Shown here in pieces: positions 6,102-6,224 of a DNA stretch of 6,224 bases (within the stretch, counting starts at the first letter, position 1; the number at the start of each line of letters is the position of its first letter). The DNA comes from Candidatus Latescibacterota bacterium (GTDB taxonomy: Bacteria > Latescibacterota > UBA2968). The translations under genes and the position numbers were made by a program. The notes under the pieces were generated by a model. It saw only the letters and a program-made list of their open reading frames with translations. It was not told the DNA's origin and ran no database searches. Location of the stretch: positions 1-6,224 of the forward strand of contig JABIFK010000398.1 in assembly GCA_018650745.1 (NCBI GenBank), in the 5' to 3' direction.

Positions 6102-6224
6102 ATGTCTATAGGAATGACACCTCAACAAAAACAAGACTTTGAGCAAGACGGATTTGTCATACTCGAAGATTTTTTAACCTCAGAAGAATTGGATCGGCTG
6201 CTCAAAGCCGTGGATGATGTTGCC
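6102..6224 (+). CDS. Phytanoyl-CoA dioxygenase (PhyH) family protein, 5' end only
   Basis: Forty-one codons are present before the window ends, so the catalytic residues are not seen. The reading MTPQQKQDFEQDGFVILEDFLTSEELDRLLKAVDDV is the classic N-terminus of PhyH-family Fe(II)/2-oxoglutarate oxygenases ('f..dGfvvl.dfls.eel..l...vd'). The 69-base gap after gudD holds no terminator or clear promoter, so cotranscription with gudD is likely. It differs in its opening residues from the complete PhyH protein upstream and is not a recent copy of it. The substrate is unknown; a link to sugar-acid metabolism is only suggested by position. Confidence 0.8.
   Translation, partial: MSIGMTPQQKQDFEQDGFVILEDFLTSEELDRLLKAVDDVA

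Noticed and set aside
1..6224. CRISPR arrays, tRNA or rRNA genes
   Set aside because: No regularly spaced direct repeats and no tRNA- or rRNA-like segments were seen on reading either strand.

Overview
The window carries genes on the + strand only. Their make-up suggests an uncultured environmental bacterium, probably marine or host-associated. Two phytanoyl-CoA dioxygenase (PhyH) family genes sit near an enolase-superfamily sugar-acid dehydratase and a large FG-GAP/laminin-G-like protein. That combination, with moderate GC and a typical PhyH tail (LTPDRRRILEPIP), recalls Candidatus Poribacteria and planctomycete-like lineages. This assignment is inference from recollected families, not a database result.

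Layout. Bases 178-2142 encode a 654-residue protein: an N-terminal concanavalin-like beta-sandwich followed by a DxDxDG-rich beta-propeller related to rhamnogalacturonan-lyase-type proteins. Next come a small STAS/SEC14-like protein (2258-2614) and a PhyH oxygenase (2583-3386), which overlap out of frame. The C-terminal tail of the first looks like an out-of-frame reading of the second, as if a deletion had joined the two genes. A perfect inverted-repeat terminator (3411-3443) closes this block.

The middle (3444-4276) is a mosaic. One long open frame runs through a remnant of a tyrosine-recombinase core-binding domain and then into a VanZ-like membrane protein. The membrane protein most plausibly starts at GTG 3848, using a Shine-Dalgarno sequence that lies inside the integrase remnant. 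A non-coding stretch (4277-4670) follows. It holds an operator-like dyad, a near-consensus sigma70-type promoter (TTGACA-N16-TATATT) with a second dyad in its spacer, and a strong leader hairpin.

That region leads into a complete, highly conserved glucarate dehydratase gene, gudD (4671-6032), with every active-site residue I could check in place. After 69 bases without a terminator comes the 5' end of a second PhyH oxygenase (6102 onward), cut by the window edge; gudD and this gene are probably cotranscribed. The right half therefore looks like a regulated D-glucarate catabolic unit with an attached 2-oxoglutarate oxygenase. The left half looks like a polysaccharide- or small-molecule-related block whose substrates cannot be read from the sequence. 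The most notable oddities are the HxG (not HxD) motif in the complete PhyH, the two gene junctions, and the dyad-rich gudD control region.
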